This document shows positions 1 to 8,499 of a stretch of 64,000 bases of DNA, piece after piece. The translations under genes and the position numbers were made by a program. Each line of letters starts with the position of its first letter. Within the stretch, counting starts at the first letter, position 1. The stretch is from assembly GCA_964444135.1 (NCBI GenBank), contig CAYUFX010000012.1:4215-68214 (forward strand). Reading direction: 5' to 3'. A model generated the notes under the pieces. That model made no database searches. It had not been told where the DNA came from and saw only the letters and a program-made list of their open reading frames with translations. The DNA comes from NIOZ-UU13 sp964444135. GTDB lineage: Bacteria; Planctomycetota; Phycisphaerae; Sedimentisphaerales; Anaerobacaceae.

Positions 1-108
1 CCAGATGATAACCCTCCAGTTCATATTCTTTTTATCAGCCGACAGAATCCATGCAAAGCCGATCAGGACAAATATCCCTGCAAAACTGACAAGATTATAG
101 ATATCCAT
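1..108 (-). CDS. CNT-family nucleoside transporter, N-terminal fragment
   Basis: The first 36 codons of a minus-strand gene run off the left edge of the window. They begin at an ATG at 108 and read MDIYNLVSFAGIFVLIGFAW and onward, ending ...NMNWRVIIW. A short N-terminal hydrophobic helix followed by a charged loop and a conserved 'NWR' is what I associate with the start of concentrative (Na+ or H+ coupled) nucleoside transporters of the NupC type, which import nucleosides across the inner membrane. Only the first membrane segment is present, so the family call rests on that signature and on memory of the family. No strong Shine-Dalgarno sequence is visible. Confidence 0.6.
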   Translation of the reverse strand, partial: MDIYNLVSFAGIFVLIGFAWILSADKKNMNWRVIIW

Positions 109-120
109 ATCTAAACCATG

Positions 121-134
121 CGGACTTAAGTCCG
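121..134. repeat. 14-bp perfect palindrome in intergenic repeat-rich DNA
   Basis: CGGACTTAAGTCCG is a perfect palindrome just upstream of the transporter start. The rest of 109-316 is GC-rich with short repeated words (GGCGGGGC, CCCCGC) and no convincing gene. It looks like debris of the dispersed repeat families seen elsewhere in the window. Confidence 0.4.
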
Positions 135-316
135 CCCTGGGTTGGCGGCGGGGCAAATGTGTTCTCCGAAAGTAGTCCATAGGACTTCTTCGTTTAGCCC
201 CGCCACTGGCCGCAAGTCTTGCCCCGCTAAGCTCAAAACAACAGTCGATAACGAAGCCCCGCTTGTGGCAAAATCAATATCGCAGCTCTATCTGCGGCGG
301 ATTCAATTATTGTTGC

Positions 317-916
317 TCACGCTGTGCTTTTTGGGCTTTCGCCGAGCCGAACGACAGCGTAAACTAATGTCCCGAGCAGCCCGGTTAAAAGCGCAATCAC
401 TATCCATATACCGGACCCGCCGGCACGCTGGCGTATATCCTGATACACCCAGACCGCGCAAAGGATATGGACAACCAGAAGCAGCAGCAGTAATGGATGC
501 AGAGCATTATTATCATCATCGTCATCGTTGCCCTTCATAATATGTTCTGGATGCTCTTTCGGTCTTCGCATGTGCTCCAGCTCCATCTTGCGTTTCTCCA
601 GGTCAAGCTCCTGCATCCTCCGCTCAATGTCCATTTGTTCTTTTTGATGCTGCAGTTTCATTTCCCTTCCACGCGTTTCCATCTGGATATCGATGTCCTT
701 CGGCTTTTCACGTTCCAGGTCCATCTTGCGTTTCTCCAGGTCAAGCTCCTGCATCCTTCGCTCGATGTCCATTTGGGCTTCCTGCTGTTGGAGCTCCATT
801 TCCCTTTGTCGCATTTCCATCTGGAAGTCGATGTTCTGCGGCCCTTCCTCCTGGGCGACCGCGAGCGCGGGCACAAATATGGCTGCCAATATCATGCTCA
901 TAACATATCGCTTCAT
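317..916 (-). CDS. exported coiled-coil protein with two C-terminal membrane helices
   Basis: 199 residues. A cleavable-looking signal peptide (residues 1-21, ending ALAVAQ) is followed by a highly charged helical region rich in M, E, Q, R and K. This contains a tandem duplication of a roughly 46-residue unit, each copy holding MDIERRMQELDLEKRKM. After a poly-Asp stretch there are two hydrophobic segments (about 142-158 and 170-190) separated by WVYQDIRQR, resembling small two-helix membrane domains. The start is well set by AGGAGA 6 bases before ATG. I do not recognise a named family. A periplasm-facing coiled coil tethered to the inner membrane is the best structural reading. Confidence 0.75.
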   Translation of the reverse strand: MKRYVMSMILAAIFVPALAVAQEEGPQNIDFQMEMRQREMELQQQEAQMDIERRMQELDLEKRKMDLEREKPKDIDIQMETRGREMKLQHQKEQMDIERRMQELDLEKRKMELEHMRRPKEHPEHIMKGNDDDDDNNALHPLLLLLLVVHILCAVWVYQDIRQRAGGSGIWIVIALLTGLLGTLVYAVVRLGESPKSTA

Positions 917-1059
917 CTTATTTCTCCTAAACTAATACATTTATGGGACGTGCAATATATTCTATCACTAAACCTTTGTAACTTCCAACCTATATTTCGG
1001 CTATTTATCTGCTTCAATAAACCTTTTTCCATCCTTAAAAGCGTTTCTCTGAGAAAGGT

Positions 1060-1096
1060 ACCCACTCGTGGGTCTGCAACAGGAGGCTCACCTGTT
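1060..1096. repeat. pair of short hairpin repeats
   Basis: Two adjacent inverted repeats lie in the 300-base gap between the coiled-coil gene and the next gene: ACCCAC-TC-GTGGGT at 1060-1073 and AACAGG-AGGCTCA-CCTGTT at 1078-1096. They sit in a GC-rich block (1035-1200) unlike the AT-rich promoter DNA beside it. They look like a dispersed repeat element rather than a terminator, because no T-run follows either arm. I see no gene in 917-1215. Confidence 0.45.
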
Positions 1097-1215
1097 CTTT
1101 GCTTGTCCCCGATGTGTTGCTTTAGGCTTTCCGGCAAGAGTCGTTGTGAGAATCGCAAAGCGATGCGTAGCAATCTTGTTACTCCGTCATTGACCGGGTT
1201 TCTCTTGTCCCAATT

Positions 1216-1413
1216 TCATCGTAAAGTCTCGTCAATCTGTCCATCCGGCAACATATTATCAGCGTGAGCAATGCCCTGGTCTTCTAATTGGTACCTTCTA
1301 CAGTTTTCCCAGTTGGACTCAGACTTGCAGTATTTCTCTGCCCACCTATTATCCAGCCTGCCTTGCCTTTCAAATTCCCTTAGCGGACAGACATTGTACC
1401 ATTTACATCTCAT
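1216..1413 (-). CDS. small cysteine-containing conserved protein
   Basis: 65 residues, starting MRCKWYNVCPLREFE. Four cysteines are present: C3, C9, and two more near CKSESNWENC. Small proteins with an N-terminal CxxxxxCPLR pattern and a conserved NMLPDG tail occur widely in anaerobes, often close to oxidative-stress or DNA-repair genes; I recall the pattern but not a function. Cysteine spacing could suit a small metal or Fe-S site, which is inference. It lies about 95 bases downstream of the rubrerythrin-like gene on the same strand and may be cotranscribed with it. Confidence 0.6.
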   Translation of the reverse strand: MRCKWYNVCPLREFERQGRLDNRWAEKYCKSESNWENCRRYQLEDQGIAHADNMLPDGQIDETLR

Positions 1414-1508
1414 TTTAGTTTGTTGTGTTTGTATGAACTGATTCAGCAGCCGGTTGTTCTTCTCTATTTATTTACGCAAGAAACCAGAACTGCAATGCGA
1501 CTTTTAGT

Positions 1509-1964
1509 TCAACTTTTCTTTAGCAGCAAATCGTATTCAGTTTCGAACCGAAGTTTGTGCTTGACCTCTTCCTCGGCTAAAGCCAAGAGCATTTCTCGAT
1601 GTTCCTCGCTGTGAGCGTTTGCCACCCAATTTACGTAAGTCCTGAAAGATGACTCTTCCTTTTCCATACCTAACATAAGCATATCCTTGTAATCCATATC
1701 CAACGGTGTCCGGCTGTCTGATAAGATGTAATATTCTTCAGGTCGGGACGGTTCTTGCTTTGGTACCACGGTTTTGCCAACCTTCATAACTTCCAGTTCC
1801 AGCTTGGCTTTATGCTCTAACTCTTCTTCTGCCAAATCTTCAAAGGTCTTGCGCATTTGCTCAGACTCCACGCGGTTGGCCAATGCCAGGTAAAATTCAT
1901 AGGCCTCCACCTCCATATCGATCGCTTTTTGTAAAATTTCGTAATCGCTATTAAATTCTACCAT
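1509..1964 (-). CDS. rubrerythrin-like ferritin-fold di-iron protein
   Basis: 151 residues of four-helix ferritin-like fold. The first helix has EVEAYEFY. ExxH motifs (EEELEHK near residue 47 and EEEVKHK near residue 137) and an EEESSF helix supply the di-iron ligands expected of the erythrin/rubrerythrin family. There is no C-terminal rubredoxin CxxC domain, so it is the short 'erythrin' form. Such proteins reduce peroxide or handle iron in the cytoplasm of anaerobes and microaerophiles. GAGG lies 6 bases before the ATG. It is an isolated gene on this strand, with only the small Cys protein downstream. Confidence 0.85.
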   Translation of the reverse strand: MVEFNSDYEILQKAIDMEVEAYEFYLALANRVESEQMRKTFEDLAEEELEHKAKLELEVMKVGKTVVPKQEPSRPEEYYILSDSRTPLDMDYKDMLMLGMEKEESSFRTYVNWVANAHSEEHREMLLALAEEEVKHKLRFETEYDLLLKKS

Positions 1965-2084
1965 CGTTCGCCTCGCTTGTTAATTCTCAATTCATAATTA
2001 CAAATTGCCCAGACCAACGAACCTAATAAACTTTCCGGACTTGCACACTATAGCCTACCCGGCATTTTCTAATTCGTCAAATCT

Positions 2085-2114
2085 AAAAAAAGCCCCGCAG
2101 GACGCAGGACTTTT
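2085..2114 (-). terminator. Rho-independent terminator after hisG
   Basis: Read on the minus strand, AAAGTCCTGC pairs with GCGGGGCTTT (two G-U pairs) around a 5-base loop and runs straight into seven T. It lies about 120 bases beyond the hisG stop and closes the nusA-infB-rbfA-hisG transcription unit. Confidence 0.85.
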
Positions 2115-2235
2115 CCGACACAATACGCAATATCACTGCTGTCCGGTTGTTTGATTTGGAAAACGCTGTAACTATTGAAATGATATCGGGTTATAGACAA
2201 AAATGACTGTGATCGATTTGAAGCGGAATCAATTG

Positions 2236-3111
2236 TCAGTGTATAACCTTATTGAGAGGATATGTAATTATTCCCGTTGCGCCCGCCCGCTTCAATGCCG
2301 GAACCAAGGACCGTTCGATTTTGTCGTCGATAATCACTTCTATCGCTACATATATCGGGTCAGCCAGAGACGAAACCGTTGGGCTTTTTTCAGCAGGTAG
2401 AATCTTCAGTATCGATTCTAAGTGGTCCTTTTTTATATTCATTTTCAAGCCGACTTTGCTGCCGGCTTCGATTGCTGCTTTGAGCAATATGGAGATATTT
2501 TCTATTTTTTGTCGCTTGAACTTATCGTCCCAAGCCTGCTTATTTGCGATAAACCTTGTTGTAGAGGTTATCACAGTATCTATAATGCGCAGCTCGTTTG
2601 CGCGTAGGGAACTGCCGGTCTCTGTAAGCTCTACTATTGCATCTACCAGCCGAGCTTTTACCTCGGTAGCGCCCCAGCTAAATTCAACCTTTACGTCGAT
2701 ATCTTTATCCGCGAAGTATTTTTTTGTTACGTTAACCAGCTCGGTTGCAACTATACCCCCGGCCAAATCCTTTACTCTTTTAACCTTCGATTCATCCGGC
2801 ACAGCCAATACCCATCTGGCTGGATTGTTCGTGGCTTTGCTGTAGGCAAGCTCACTGACATCCACCACATCACAGTTATTCTCCATTATCCAGTCGTAGC
2901 CCGTTATGCCGGCGTCAAGAACCCCATCGGCCACGTATCTGCCCATCTCCTGGGCTCGCAGCATGATAAGACGGATTTGTTCGTCATCTATATTAGGCAA
3001 ATAACTCCTTTCGGAATCGGCAATGTGGAATCCGGCTTTGCCAAAAAGTTCGACGGTTGCCTTTTGCAAACTGCCTGTGGGAATACCTAATTTTAATATC
3101 TGCTCTGACAT
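2236..3111 (-). CDS. hisG: ATP phosphoribosyltransferase, long form
   Basis: 291 residues, the length of the long HisG class that carries its own C-terminal regulatory ACT-like domain and needs no HisZ. It catalyses the first step of histidine synthesis, joining ATP and PRPP. The N-terminal GIPTGSLQKATVELFGKAG segment and the DAGITGYDW motif match the periplasmic-binding-like catalytic core. The last ~75 residues, ending in a conserved GATGIITYPL, match the regulatory domain that binds histidine. It is the last gene of the nusA operon, and no other his genes are in the window. The ribosome-binding site before the ATG at 3111 is weak. Confidence 0.95.
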   Translation of the reverse strand: MSEQILKLGIPTGSLQKATVELFGKAGFHIADSERSYLPNIDDEQIRLIMLRAQEMGRYVADGVLDAGITGYDWIMENNCDVVDVSELAYSKATNNPARWVLAVPDESKVKRVKDLAGGIVATELVNVTKKYFADKDIDVKVEFSWGATEVKARLVDAIVELTETGSSLRANELRIIDTVITSTTRFIANKQAWDDKFKRQKIENISILLKAAIEAGSKVGLKMNIKKDHLESILKILPAEKSPTVSSLADPIYVAIEVIIDDKIERSLVPALKRAGATGIITYPLNKVIH

Positions 3112-3120
3112 CTTTTCACA

Positions 3121-3178
3121 TCTTATAATTGGTTAATTTGTGAGCTGACCACTCACCACTCACTAATTAACCACTCAT
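3121..3178. repeat. GTGAG-type intergenic repeat, copy 1
   Basis: A segment built from GGTTAATT and CACTCACCACTCACTAATTAACCACTC words lies between hisG and the upstream gene. It overlaps the 3' end of that gene: the last codons ATG AGT GGT TAA are repeat sequence. Similar segments occur at 4383-4445, 41341-41398, 60868-60904 and 61040-61105. Confidence 0.75.
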
Positions 3179-3877
3179 TTTTTTACTCTTTCTTTTTTTC
3201 GTAGTTTTCTTTTTGCTTTTAGTTTTAGTCTTTTTTTTGGAAGTAGTTGTGCTTTTTTTCTTCTTTTTGCTCTTGCTTGCTTCACTTTCGCGCCGTAACA
3301 GGGCATAAAACTCATATCCCTTTTTAGCTGAAATCTGCTTGGCTAAAAATCCTCCTATCTGCTGCTCGTCAGCATCAGGATAGACTAATTCCTTGCTTTT
3401 GAGATATTCTATCATTTCTTTGGTTAGCGGTATGGCGTGGCCTTGCAGAGACGTGAGCATACAATAATCGACTACGAACCGGCTGGTACCTTCCATCTTC
3501 TCAAGAATCTGACGAGCGGGACGTTTACCTGTTTTTTTCAATACCTCTAAGCTCAATTTGTGATATTCGTTGAAGATAGCCCTTAAAACCATCGTGATTG
3601 TCAAGGCTATATTCCTTGTAACAGGTGTATCCCCGCCCAACATTTCAACAATTTCTTCTGTTCGCGAAACACGCAAATCGTTCAGGTCAACAAAATAATC
3701 AGCGAATTTCTTAATTGCGGATTCTGTTTCCTTCTCGCTCAGCTCTGAGCTAATGATAGCATAGATAATTGCGTCCGTCGGTTCATCGTGGATAACTTTT
3801 TGTACTTTCGGATGTTTCCGGCTCAGTGAGCGGTGCAACCTTTGTATTTTTTTGGAATACTCTTTGCTGTTCTTCAT
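3167..3877 (-). CDS. HhH/endonuclease III-like protein with lysine-rich tail
   Basis: The start is placed at the ATG at 3877, which has AGAGG six bases upstream; an in-frame ATG at 3916 has none. That gives 236 residues. The first ~175 residues resemble the helical fold of endonuclease III-type proteins: HPKVQKVIHDEPTDAIIYAI, then an ELSEKETESAIKKF helix and an EIVEMLGG turn. However, the catalytic LPGVGxK...D signature of DNA glycosylases is not present, so an active glycosylase is unlikely. The last ~45 residues are almost all K, S and T, like a histone H1 tail, suggesting nucleic-acid or ribosome binding. It sits between rbfA and hisG. The final MSG and stop are encoded by a repeat. Confidence 0.65.
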   Translation of the reverse strand: MKNSKEYSKKIQRLHRSLSRKHPKVQKVIHDEPTDAIIYAIISSELSEKETESAIKKFADYFVDLNDLRVSRTEEIVEMLGGDTPVTRNIALTITMVLRAIFNEYHKLSLEVLKKTGKRPARQILEKMEGTSRFVVDYCMLTSLQGHAIPLTKEMIEYLKSKELVYPDADEQQIGGFLAKQISAKKGYEFYALLRRESEASKSKKKKKSTTTSKKKTKTKSKKKTTKKRKSKKMSG

Positions 3878-3984
3878 ATCAGCCTCTTGCCGATAGCGTA
3901 AAAGTCCGAATATCACATCCCAGTTTTCACAGGGACAATTTTAGTCCCGCCGAAGCAGAGATGCTTCGAATTTCGTATTTCGCT

Positions 3985-4380
3985 TCACGCTTCTTCGTCG
4001 TTCAAATCTTCTTCGGCGTCCTTTTTTTCCAGCTCACCGACTGCCTGGTCTATCAGTTTCATAGTCTCTAACGTCTTTTTGAATTTCTCATCAGTGTAAA
4101 AATGTAATACAGGACAGAATTTGCTCTGCAATTTACCGGCTACCAGAGATTGTATTCGGCTTTTCGCGTGTGTTATTGCCGCGAAAGTCTTGTTCTGAGC
4201 AGACTCGTCCTTGCCAAAAATGCTGACATATACATCGGCATTGCGCAAATCAGTTGCCATTTCCACTCTCGTAACGCTCACGAAACCCTCAATGCGGGGG
4301 TCGCTAAGATGGTGAGCAATAGCGTCACTGACGCCTTCTTTCACCACACGGGCTACTTTCTCCTGCCGTCGAGTCGCCAT
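3985..4380 (-). CDS. rbfA: ribosome-binding factor A
   Basis: 131 residues of the small KH-type RbfA fold: a basic N-terminus (MATRRQEKVARVVKEG), then DPRIEGFVSVTRVEMATDLR and the VYVSIFG strand, and a C-terminal acidic tail. RbfA binds the 30S subunit and assists late 16S rRNA maturation. Lying downstream of infB in the nusA-infB-rbfA order is the classic arrangement and supports the call. The usual truB and rpsO are not seen downstream; an HhH-like gene follows instead. Confidence 0.95.
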   Translation of the reverse strand: MATRRQEKVARVVKEGVSDAIAHHLSDPRIEGFVSVTRVEMATDLRNADVYVSIFGKDESAQNKTFAAITHAKSRIQSLVAGKLQSKFCPVLHFYTDEKFKKTLETMKLIDQAVGELEKKDAEEDLNDEEA

Positions 4381-4382
4381 AG

Positions 4383-4445
4383 TTTAGTTAATTGGTTAAT
4401 TAGTTAATTGGTGAGTTGACTACTCACTACTCACCACTCACTAAT
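4383..4445. repeat. GTGAG-type intergenic repeat, copy 2
   Basis: The whole gap between the infB stop and the rbfA start is composed of TTAGTTAATTGG words followed by ACTCACTACTCACCACTCAC. Read on the transcribed (minus) strand it is full of TAG, TGA and TAA in more than one frame. It is the best copy of the family. Confidence 0.8.
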
Positions 4446-4452
4446 TGCCAGC

Positions 4453-7113
4453 TCAAAGGGTTCTGGCTACTTTCACAATTTCGTAGAACTCAAGAACGTC
4501 ATCGATTTTAATATCATCGAATCCTGCTATCTTAATCCCGCACTCCAGGCCCGTCTTTACCTCACGAACGTCATCCTTGAAATGCCTTAGCGATTCTACA
4601 TTGAGGTTGTCTTTGAGCACAATGTTGTCGCGTATTAGTCGCATCTTCGCATTCTTGCTCACGTATCCACTGCTGACATAGCAGCCGGCCACCGTACCAA
4701 TTCGGGAGATCTTAAACGTATTTCTTACCGTAGCTCTACCGAGTGCCTTCTCTGTCTCTTCCGGTTCAAGCAGACCGACCATCGATTTTTCTAAATCTTC
4801 GGTTATTCGGTAGATGACGTTGTAGAGCCTTATCTCAACGCCTTTGGCTTCTGCAGTCTTGGATGCGTGTTCTTCGGGGACAACGTTAAAGCCGATAATA
4901 ATGGCATTCGACGCCTCGGCAAGCACGACATCACCTTCTGTAATTCCACCCGGCGCGGCATGCAGAATATTAATCTTTACTTCCTCGACGCTCAGCTCGG
5001 ACAAATATTTTTTCAGGACATCCACCGAGCCTTGTACATCGGCCCGGATGATAAGATTTAATGCTTCTGTTTTGCCCGCATCTATCTGGCTGAATAAGTT
5101 GTCTAATGTTACCTGCGTGCGTTCGGCCAGCGAGCTCTCTCTTGAGCGGATTTGGTTTTCCTCGGCGGCGGCCTTGGCCTTGTTGATGTCATCCAGACAG
5201 TAAAATCTGTCACCGGCCTGCGGGACATCGCTGAGGCCCGTTATCTCCACCGGCATAGAGCTTGTAGCTGTCTTTATGTTTGTGCCGTAGCTGTTTTTCA
5301 ACATTTTTACTCTGCCGTAGGTGTTGCCGGCCAGTACCACATCACCCTTTTTAAGTCGGCCTTCCTTGATTAACAGAGTCGCCACCGGCCCGCTCTTTGC
5401 CGACATCCTGGCCTCAATCACCCATCCTGTCGCTGGGATTATGGGATCGGCCTTAAGCTCAAGCAATTCAGCCACGTAATCCAAAGATTCAAGCAAGTCG
5501 TCTAAACCCTCACCGGTAACTGCGCTGGTCTTGACGACTTCCGTCTGGCCTCCCCATTCAGACGGAGTTAGCTGCTGCTCAGCGAACTGAGAGTAAATAC
5601 GATTTATATCGCAGCCCGGCAAATCTATTTTATTCAATGCCACAATAATCGGCACATTCGCTGCCTTGCTGTGGGCTATGGCCTCAATTGTTTGTGGCAT
5701 CACTCCATCATCAGCCGCAACCACGAGCACCACAACATCGGTCATATTAGCGCCTCTGGCACGCATTGCTGTAAAGGCCTCGTGCCCCGGAGTATCCAGA
5801 AATGTTACTGTTTTATTGTCCCAGGTAACTTCAGAGGCCCCGATATGCTGTGTAATGCCGCCTGCTTCACCGGCTGCTATGTGAGTTGACCGGATTTTAT
5901 CCAGAAGGCTTGTCTTGCCGTGGTCAACGTGTCCGAGCATCGCAGCAACAACAGCACGTTTCTGGAGCTGTGTTCTCTGACGTTCTTTAAAATCGGCCTG
6001 TATCCGTTCTTCCAGCGTGCTTTGGTGCTCCACTACCAGCTCAGTGTCGAACTCCAGGGCAACCAGCTCCGCAACCTCGCTGCTTATCACCTGATTCGCC
6101 GTGGCCATTACATCCTGTTGTATTAGCTTTTGGATGATTTCCGTTGATTTAATCGCCAGTGCTGCAGATAAATCTTTTACTGTGATTGGCTCGCTTATAA
6201 CGGCTTTTTTGGGCCTGACAGGCGCAGCAAGTTTCTGCTTGGACCTGGAAGCGATCTTACGCGTCGGTCTTAATCGAAGGCCTTCACCCCCGGCCGCATC
6301 AAGACGGGCTTGTCTTTCTTCAATATCTCTTTGTCGCCATCTGCTACTGGTTTTAGGCATCCTTATCGTTTCCAAATCCCGCCCGTCTCGCCTTCGCCCA
6401 TGTGTTCTTTCTTTTAGTCGTTTTGGTAATTGTTTCTTTTCCGTGTCCAGAGCCGAAATCGACTCTTCCTGGTTCTGTTGAGTGTACATCAAAGGTTCGG
6501 TAACAGGTGCATCATATCTGAGTCTCGGCTTAGGCTTTGGTCGGCGTCTTACCGGCTCCGGTGCTTCGACTCGAACAACTTGTGGTCCACTCAGTCGGGC
6601 CGGCTCAGGTTTTTCCAGCATAGGCCCGGCAGGTACTATCGGCTCCGGCTCTTGTTCCTCTGGCGGTGTTTCGGTTATCTGTTCTTCGGCTGGTGGGGGC
6701 TCTTCTATTGTAGTTACCGCGGCCTCTATAGTTACTGCAGCTTCCTGTTCTGTTTGTTCAGCTTCAGCTTCTATTTCTATTGCAGTAGCTGTCTCGGCTG
6801 CTGCCTTCGTTCGCTTGGCCGCCGGCTTTGCCCGCTTGGCTTTTTGAACTTTTATTTCCTTTGCCGCTGGTTTTTCCTTCGTTTTCTTTTTCTTTTTAAT
6901 TCGGACCTTTTCCAGGTCCACCTTCTCAGCCGTCTCAACAGTTGTAATATTGTCACCTTCGCTGAACCACTCCCGAATGGTCGCTGCCAGGCCGGCAGAT
7001 AACACTGACATATGGTTCTTTACGTCCAGACCCTCATCCTGGCACTTCTTCACGATGGCAGTGCTTTTTATACCGAGCTCCTTGGCCAAAAGATAAACTC
7101 TTGTAGTGGCCAA
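4453..7113 (-). CDS. infB: translation initiation factor IF-2
   Basis: 886 residues. The TTG start at 7113 has GGAG eight bases upstream. The N-terminal IF2N subdomain (RVYLLAKELGIKS) is followed by a long, low-complexity Lys/Ala/Glu/Pro linker (about 70-300), a second IF2N-like segment, and the GTPase domain with G1 GHVDHGKTS (~392), DTPGHEAF (G3) and NKIDLP (G4). Domains II, III and the tRNA-binding C2 domain complete it. IF-2 delivers initiator tRNA to the 30S subunit. It lies 57 bases downstream of nusA, and rbfA follows after a repeat. Confidence 0.97.
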   Translation of the reverse strand: MATTRVYLLAKELGIKSTAIVKKCQDEGLDVKNHMSVLSAGLAATIREWFSEGDNITTVETAEKVDLEKVRIKKKKKTKEKPAAKEIKVQKAKRAKPAAKRTKAAAETATAIEIEAEAEQTEQEAAVTIEAAVTTIEEPPPAEEQITETPPEEQEPEPIVPAGPMLEKPEPARLSGPQVVRVEAPEPVRRRPKPKPRLRYDAPVTEPLMYTQQNQEESISALDTEKKQLPKRLKERTHGRRRDGRDLETIRMPKTSSRWRQRDIEERQARLDAAGGEGLRLRPTRKIASRSKQKLAAPVRPKKAVISEPITVKDLSAALAIKSTEIIQKLIQQDVMATANQVISSEVAELVALEFDTELVVEHQSTLEERIQADFKERQRTQLQKRAVVAAMLGHVDHGKTSLLDKIRSTHIAAGEAGGITQHIGASEVTWDNKTVTFLDTPGHEAFTAMRARGANMTDVVVLVVAADDGVMPQTIEAIAHSKAANVPIIVALNKIDLPGCDINRIYSQFAEQQLTPSEWGGQTEVVKTSAVTGEGLDDLLESLDYVAELLELKADPIIPATGWVIEARMSAKSGPVATLLIKEGRLKKGDVVLAGNTYGRVKMLKNSYGTNIKTATSSMPVEITGLSDVPQAGDRFYCLDDINKAKAAAEENQIRSRESSLAERTQVTLDNLFSQIDAGKTEALNLIIRADVQGSVDVLKKYLSELSVEEVKINILHAAPGGITEGDVVLAEASNAIIIGFNVVPEEHASKTAEAKGVEIRLYNVIYRITEDLEKSMVGLLEPEETEKALGRATVRNTFKISRIGTVAGCYVSSGYVSKNAKMRLIRDNIVLKDNLNVESLRHFKDDVREVKTGLECGIKIAGFDDIKIDDVLEFYEIVKVARTL

Positions 7114-7169
7114 ATATTAATCTCCAATCTCAACCGTATTTGATACATCATATCTCGTTCGAGATATGG

Positions 7170-8399
7170 CTATTGTTCGCTATCTGCTGCATCTGCTGCT
7201 TTTGTCTGTTGGGCTAATTGCTTTTCCGCCTCTTTCTGTTTCGATTCAGCCTCCAGACGTTCGATTTCTTTGGCTGCCGCTGAAACTAGTTTCTCAGCGG
7301 TCTCAGCGTCAATCTTCAGCTCATTAATCAGTGGTTCGATCCCTACATCATAAATGTCCCCGAGTGATATGACGCCAAGTGCTATCAGCTTATCAACCAC
7401 CGTATCGTCAGCGCCTTCCACAGTCTTTACGCAGCTTGTCAATCTTTCGACGCCTTGGTTGTATTCTTCCGGCGTTAGTATATCGATGTCCCAGCCGGTC
7501 AGTCTGGCAGCTAACCGGACATTTTGCCCGTGCTTACCGATAGCAAGACTGAGCTGGTCCTCATCAACAACAACTGTTGCTCGTCCCAACTCAAAACACA
7601 AGGCGATTTCGCTGACTTTTGCCGGCATCAACGCATTCGCCACCAGCACCTGAGATGACTCATTCCAGCGGACAATATCTATTTTTTCTCCACCGAGCTC
7701 ATCAACTATATTCTTTATCCTGCTGCCCCGGACACCCACACACGCGCCAACAGGGTCAACCTTGTCGTCGAATGAGACCACCGCAACTTTCGTTCTATAG
7801 CTTGCTTCTCGCGCAAGTACCCGTATTTCGATAATTTTTTCATTAATCTCCGGCACCTCTAACTCGAATAATCGGCGGATAAAATCAGGGTGGGTGCGAG
7901 AGAGGATAATTTTGACCTGGTTCGAGGTCTCTTTCACATCAAGAATCAAACATCGAATTCTCTCGCCCACCCGATGTGTCTGGCCCATTATCTGTTCGCC
8001 TTTTGGCAAAAAAGCTTCCGTCCAGCGGTCCAGATTAACAATTACCGTTCCACTTTCGTATCGTACAACCGTGCCGCTTGTAATTTCACCCTTTCGCTGA
8101 ACGAACTCGGCATAGATACTGTCTCTTTCATCAGCCCGTATCTTCTGTATCATCACTTGCTTGGCTGTCTGGGCGGGGATTCGGCCGAGCCGCTTTATAT
8201 CGATTTTCTCATCGTCTTTGGAGGCTGTGATCTGACCGTTGCTTCGATCGATTTTTACTACTATATTGCTTTCCGGCTCACCAAAGTGCTTCCTCGCTGC
8301 CGAAACCATAGCTTCTTCAAGGTCAACAAATATCGATTCCTTGTCGATATTTTTATCGCGAGCGATGTTTTCCACGATTCTTAGTAATTCCTGGCTCAT
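7170..8399 (-). CDS. nusA: transcription termination/antitermination factor NusA
   Basis: 409 residues: N-terminal RNA-polymerase-binding domain (1-~125), S1 domain (~130-200), and two KH domains marked by GVRGSRIKNI and IGKHGQNVRLA. A partial C-terminal helical segment and an acidic/Gln-rich tail follow. NusA binds RNA polymerase and nascent RNA to modulate pausing and termination. It is the first gene of this operon; the rimP gene that usually precedes nusA is absent. A terminator-like hairpin sits about 70 bases upstream of the ATG, so expression may be attenuated. Confidence 0.96.
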   Translation of the reverse strand: MSQELLRIVENIARDKNIDKESIFVDLEEAMVSAARKHFGEPESNIVVKIDRSNGQITASKDDEKIDIKRLGRIPAQTAKQVMIQKIRADERDSIYAEFVQRKGEITSGTVVRYESGTVIVNLDRWTEAFLPKGEQIMGQTHRVGERIRCLILDVKETSNQVKIILSRTHPDFIRRLFELEVPEINEKIIEIRVLAREASYRTKVAVVSFDDKVDPVGACVGVRGSRIKNIVDELGGEKIDIVRWNESSQVLVANALMPAKVSEIALCFELGRATVVVDEDQLSLAIGKHGQNVRLAARLTGWDIDILTPEEYNQGVERLTSCVKTVEGADDTVVDKLIALGVISLGDIYDVGIEPLINELKIDAETAEKLVSAAAKEIERLEAESKQKEAEKQLAQQTKAADAADSEQ

Positions 8400-8470
8400 T
8401 GTCTTTTCTCTTTAATCCAGCACCGATTTCTTTTCTTTTTCCCGCCCGGAGCCAATCTCTGGTCTCGGAC

Positions 8471-8499
8471 AAAAAAAAATGGAAACTATACACGTTTCC
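8471..8499 (-). terminator. terminator-like hairpin in the nusA leader
   Basis: On the minus strand GGAAAC-GTGTATA-GTTTCC is followed by A and nine consecutive T, an almost ideal intrinsic terminator. It points towards nusA and ends about 70 bases before the nusA ATG. No gene is visible upstream on that strand before 8985, so it may act as an attenuator rather than as the end of another gene. Confidence 0.65.

Noticed and set aside
913..1173. 86-codon minus-strand open frame upstream of the coiled-coil gene
   Set aside because: Its sequence is mostly the two hairpin repeats at 1060-1096 and it reaches into the coiled-coil gene's ribosome site.
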